From a virus, in the IMG/VR virus record IMGVR_UViG_3300000101_000015, positions 1-35,856 of that record: 35,856 nucleotides of DNA. One strand, 5' to 3'. Below, piece by piece: positions 35,601 through 35,856 of the stretch (the first letter of the stretch is position 1; each line of letters opens with the position of its first letter). The notes under the pieces are model-generated. The model was not told the origin of the DNA and did no database searches. It saw only the letters and a program-made list of their open reading frames with translations. The position numbers were made by a program, and so were the translations under genes.

Positions 35601-35856
35601 ATATATGCAAGACAGACTAAAAATTATTTAGATGTTATTCAGAAAAATGATTTAATAAATGCATTTTCAGAAAAAGGTATATTGGTAGAAGAAGAATTTC
35701 TTAAAAGTTTCCTAGAAGATGACATTACTATAGAGGAGTTTACTGATGGTATAAGACAAGGTAAGTTTATAGAAGATGGTAGACGCTTAAATATGAACAT
35801 AGAGGCGGATGCAGATAAACTAGCTTATGTTATTGCTGTAATTAATACTTATGCTG
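32655..35856 (+). CDS. Giant virion protein with hydrophobic segments, 3' partial
   Basis: An open frame from ATG 32655 runs without a stop to the window end, giving at least 1067 residues. The start MAELKNEELSNSTPEQDLSL follows a six-base gap after the upstream stop. Residues about 237-285 form an Ala/Gly/Val-rich hydrophobic stretch (LNFGYTAGIVASVAVEEAVA, AAVASAAMTIPSGGASW). Residues about 512-582 are a second Gly/Ala amphipathic stretch (RYGAANFAEGIQEVSQEAIS, GTQAAGNLFSAEGAEVFASG). The rest is charged helix, including a Lys-rich segment (KEKELTAKRKKKRAALEKYS). Helical proteins with such insertable stretches are typical of ejection proteins that line a channel through the envelope. No polymerase or hydrolase motif appears in the visible part. 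The C-terminus lies beyond the window. Confidence 0.88.
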   Translation, partial: MAELKNEELSNSTPEQDLSLKDQIIGESSSMNPIDSSKPYMNIQDMLSDDPNLVPDQYRNTVSEYRTAMDQFGPEAIANSYMTDFYPDSPGLATGTYNPMPEKSSYENEISALRDSLRAPLEKEEGTISAPIWDNVRALNFDRAYESNMFSDIGFTPYADMDQTYNRNHSAWDGWSRGWDQFKNLAGTGMVSSYRSLYDLIDGDDYLSSPDLDSAFEMEDAMRIGGSTDGSFMGKLGNIGLNFGYTAGIVASVAVEEAVAAVASAAMTIPSGGASWSVFGATTLRNLGRIGNLFDFKRAASASAALLKSLNKIESSRDFYRASKGALNAGGKLFVPEITHAIKNWKTTGNTAQNLLNIGKNRHIFGAFYRDVRMINASMSESKMEAGMVYNRVEQDAINYFNYKNGVGKGVTNEQAQQARVKAAEAAFSAQMRNFLIIHASNRIVLRNAFGGWQRKIGEASKRVLATGVKGQATKGSKWLLSRMRQEYKISKALNGWKAAPKVMGSQLLRYGAANFAEGIQEVSQEAISSATVGYYSSLLRDPLAGAPGTYGAYGTQAAGNLFSAEGAEVFASGFLMGGLAGPYQQVLFQGMPALYRRGQSAYNKKYKMQEDGKYSNPYKEYNDAREKAVDDIVSQVNKFADATYDGKNPLQGILSPEQLKLSMQKQIAGEINLNIAVGDRKSYFDNRNMSEFNNLYTAYQNGSIKFQKDDLKALSKLNDKDLEAAFGDTKRTAKSLRKKIGRQLNLIDEYGKNYAGKLEGIFPSNRYDLSQLKRGTVEYEKMAFRKQAFEHSKMLYIFTNESFKDAVKRQAQIEQELESEPLFGNQSFTDIRLLYTNDTIQEELSVLQDEINASENLTPKEKELTAKRKKKRAALEKYSKIFNDPKNQTKKGYFAKNKVNSSGLKGAFKEYIQMLAGSNNDFINYSNIDNALTLLTDHVALQEDASAFSKSVDWLANPEGQKQIEDRTTEYLEFLYSNRKEIYARQTKNYLDVIQKNDLINAFSEKGILVEEEFLKSFLEDDITIEEFTDGIRQGKFIEDGRRLNMNIEADADKLAYVIAVINTYA

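Overview
The window looks like the late (virion) gene block of a large, AT-rich tailed phage of a Bacteroidota host, most likely a crAss-like podovirus (order Crassvirales). This is a judgement from sequence patterns I recognise, without a database search. The main support is the consecutive genes at 10651-12845 and the giant gene at 12870-19319, whose sequences resemble the conserved ring/neck and tail genes of crAss-like phages. Every gene lies on the + strand and genes are tightly packed. Starts lack a GGAGG-type Shine-Dalgarno and sit behind A/T-rich leaders, as expected for a Bacteroidota host. Intact genes end in TAA or occasionally TAG, never TGA. I saw no tRNA, rRNA, CRISPR array, integrase or insertion sequence.

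Layout. Positions 1-5500 hold tail fibre or receptor-binding genes: a 5'-truncated adhesin-like protein, a 1362-residue repeat-rich fibre with a C-terminal S74 self-cleaving chaperone, and a small tail gene broken by a +1 frameshift. Positions 5528-6307 hold two small lysine-rich or coiled-coil proteins. A terminator and a candidate promoter follow, then a 745-residue protein with a von Willebrand A (vWA) domain and a cysteine-rich 188-residue partner (6436-9255), closed by a strong intrinsic terminator. A calcineurin-like phosphoesterase (9367-10590) is bracketed by terminators. Next is the neck cluster (10651-12845) and a 2149-residue tail protein (12870-19319) that carries a second vWA domain between duplicated Cys-Pro-Pro-Gly-Tyr-Thr modules.

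From 19321 to the end are five or six giant, mostly hydrophilic proteins that probably travel inside the virion and are ejected with the DNA. The first (19321-23379) strings together a zinc ribbon, two HExxH metallopeptidase-like segments, a LysM domain and a lysozyme-like domain. Short A-Q-x-G motifs separate the segments. The following proteins carry related Gly-Gly motifs near their ends. I read these as candidate maturation-protease sites; this is the most interesting signal in the window.

Two gene breaks (near 5282-5295 and 24740-24765) are both +1 shifts. They are either sequence errors or real frameshifts. The last gene is cut by the window end.
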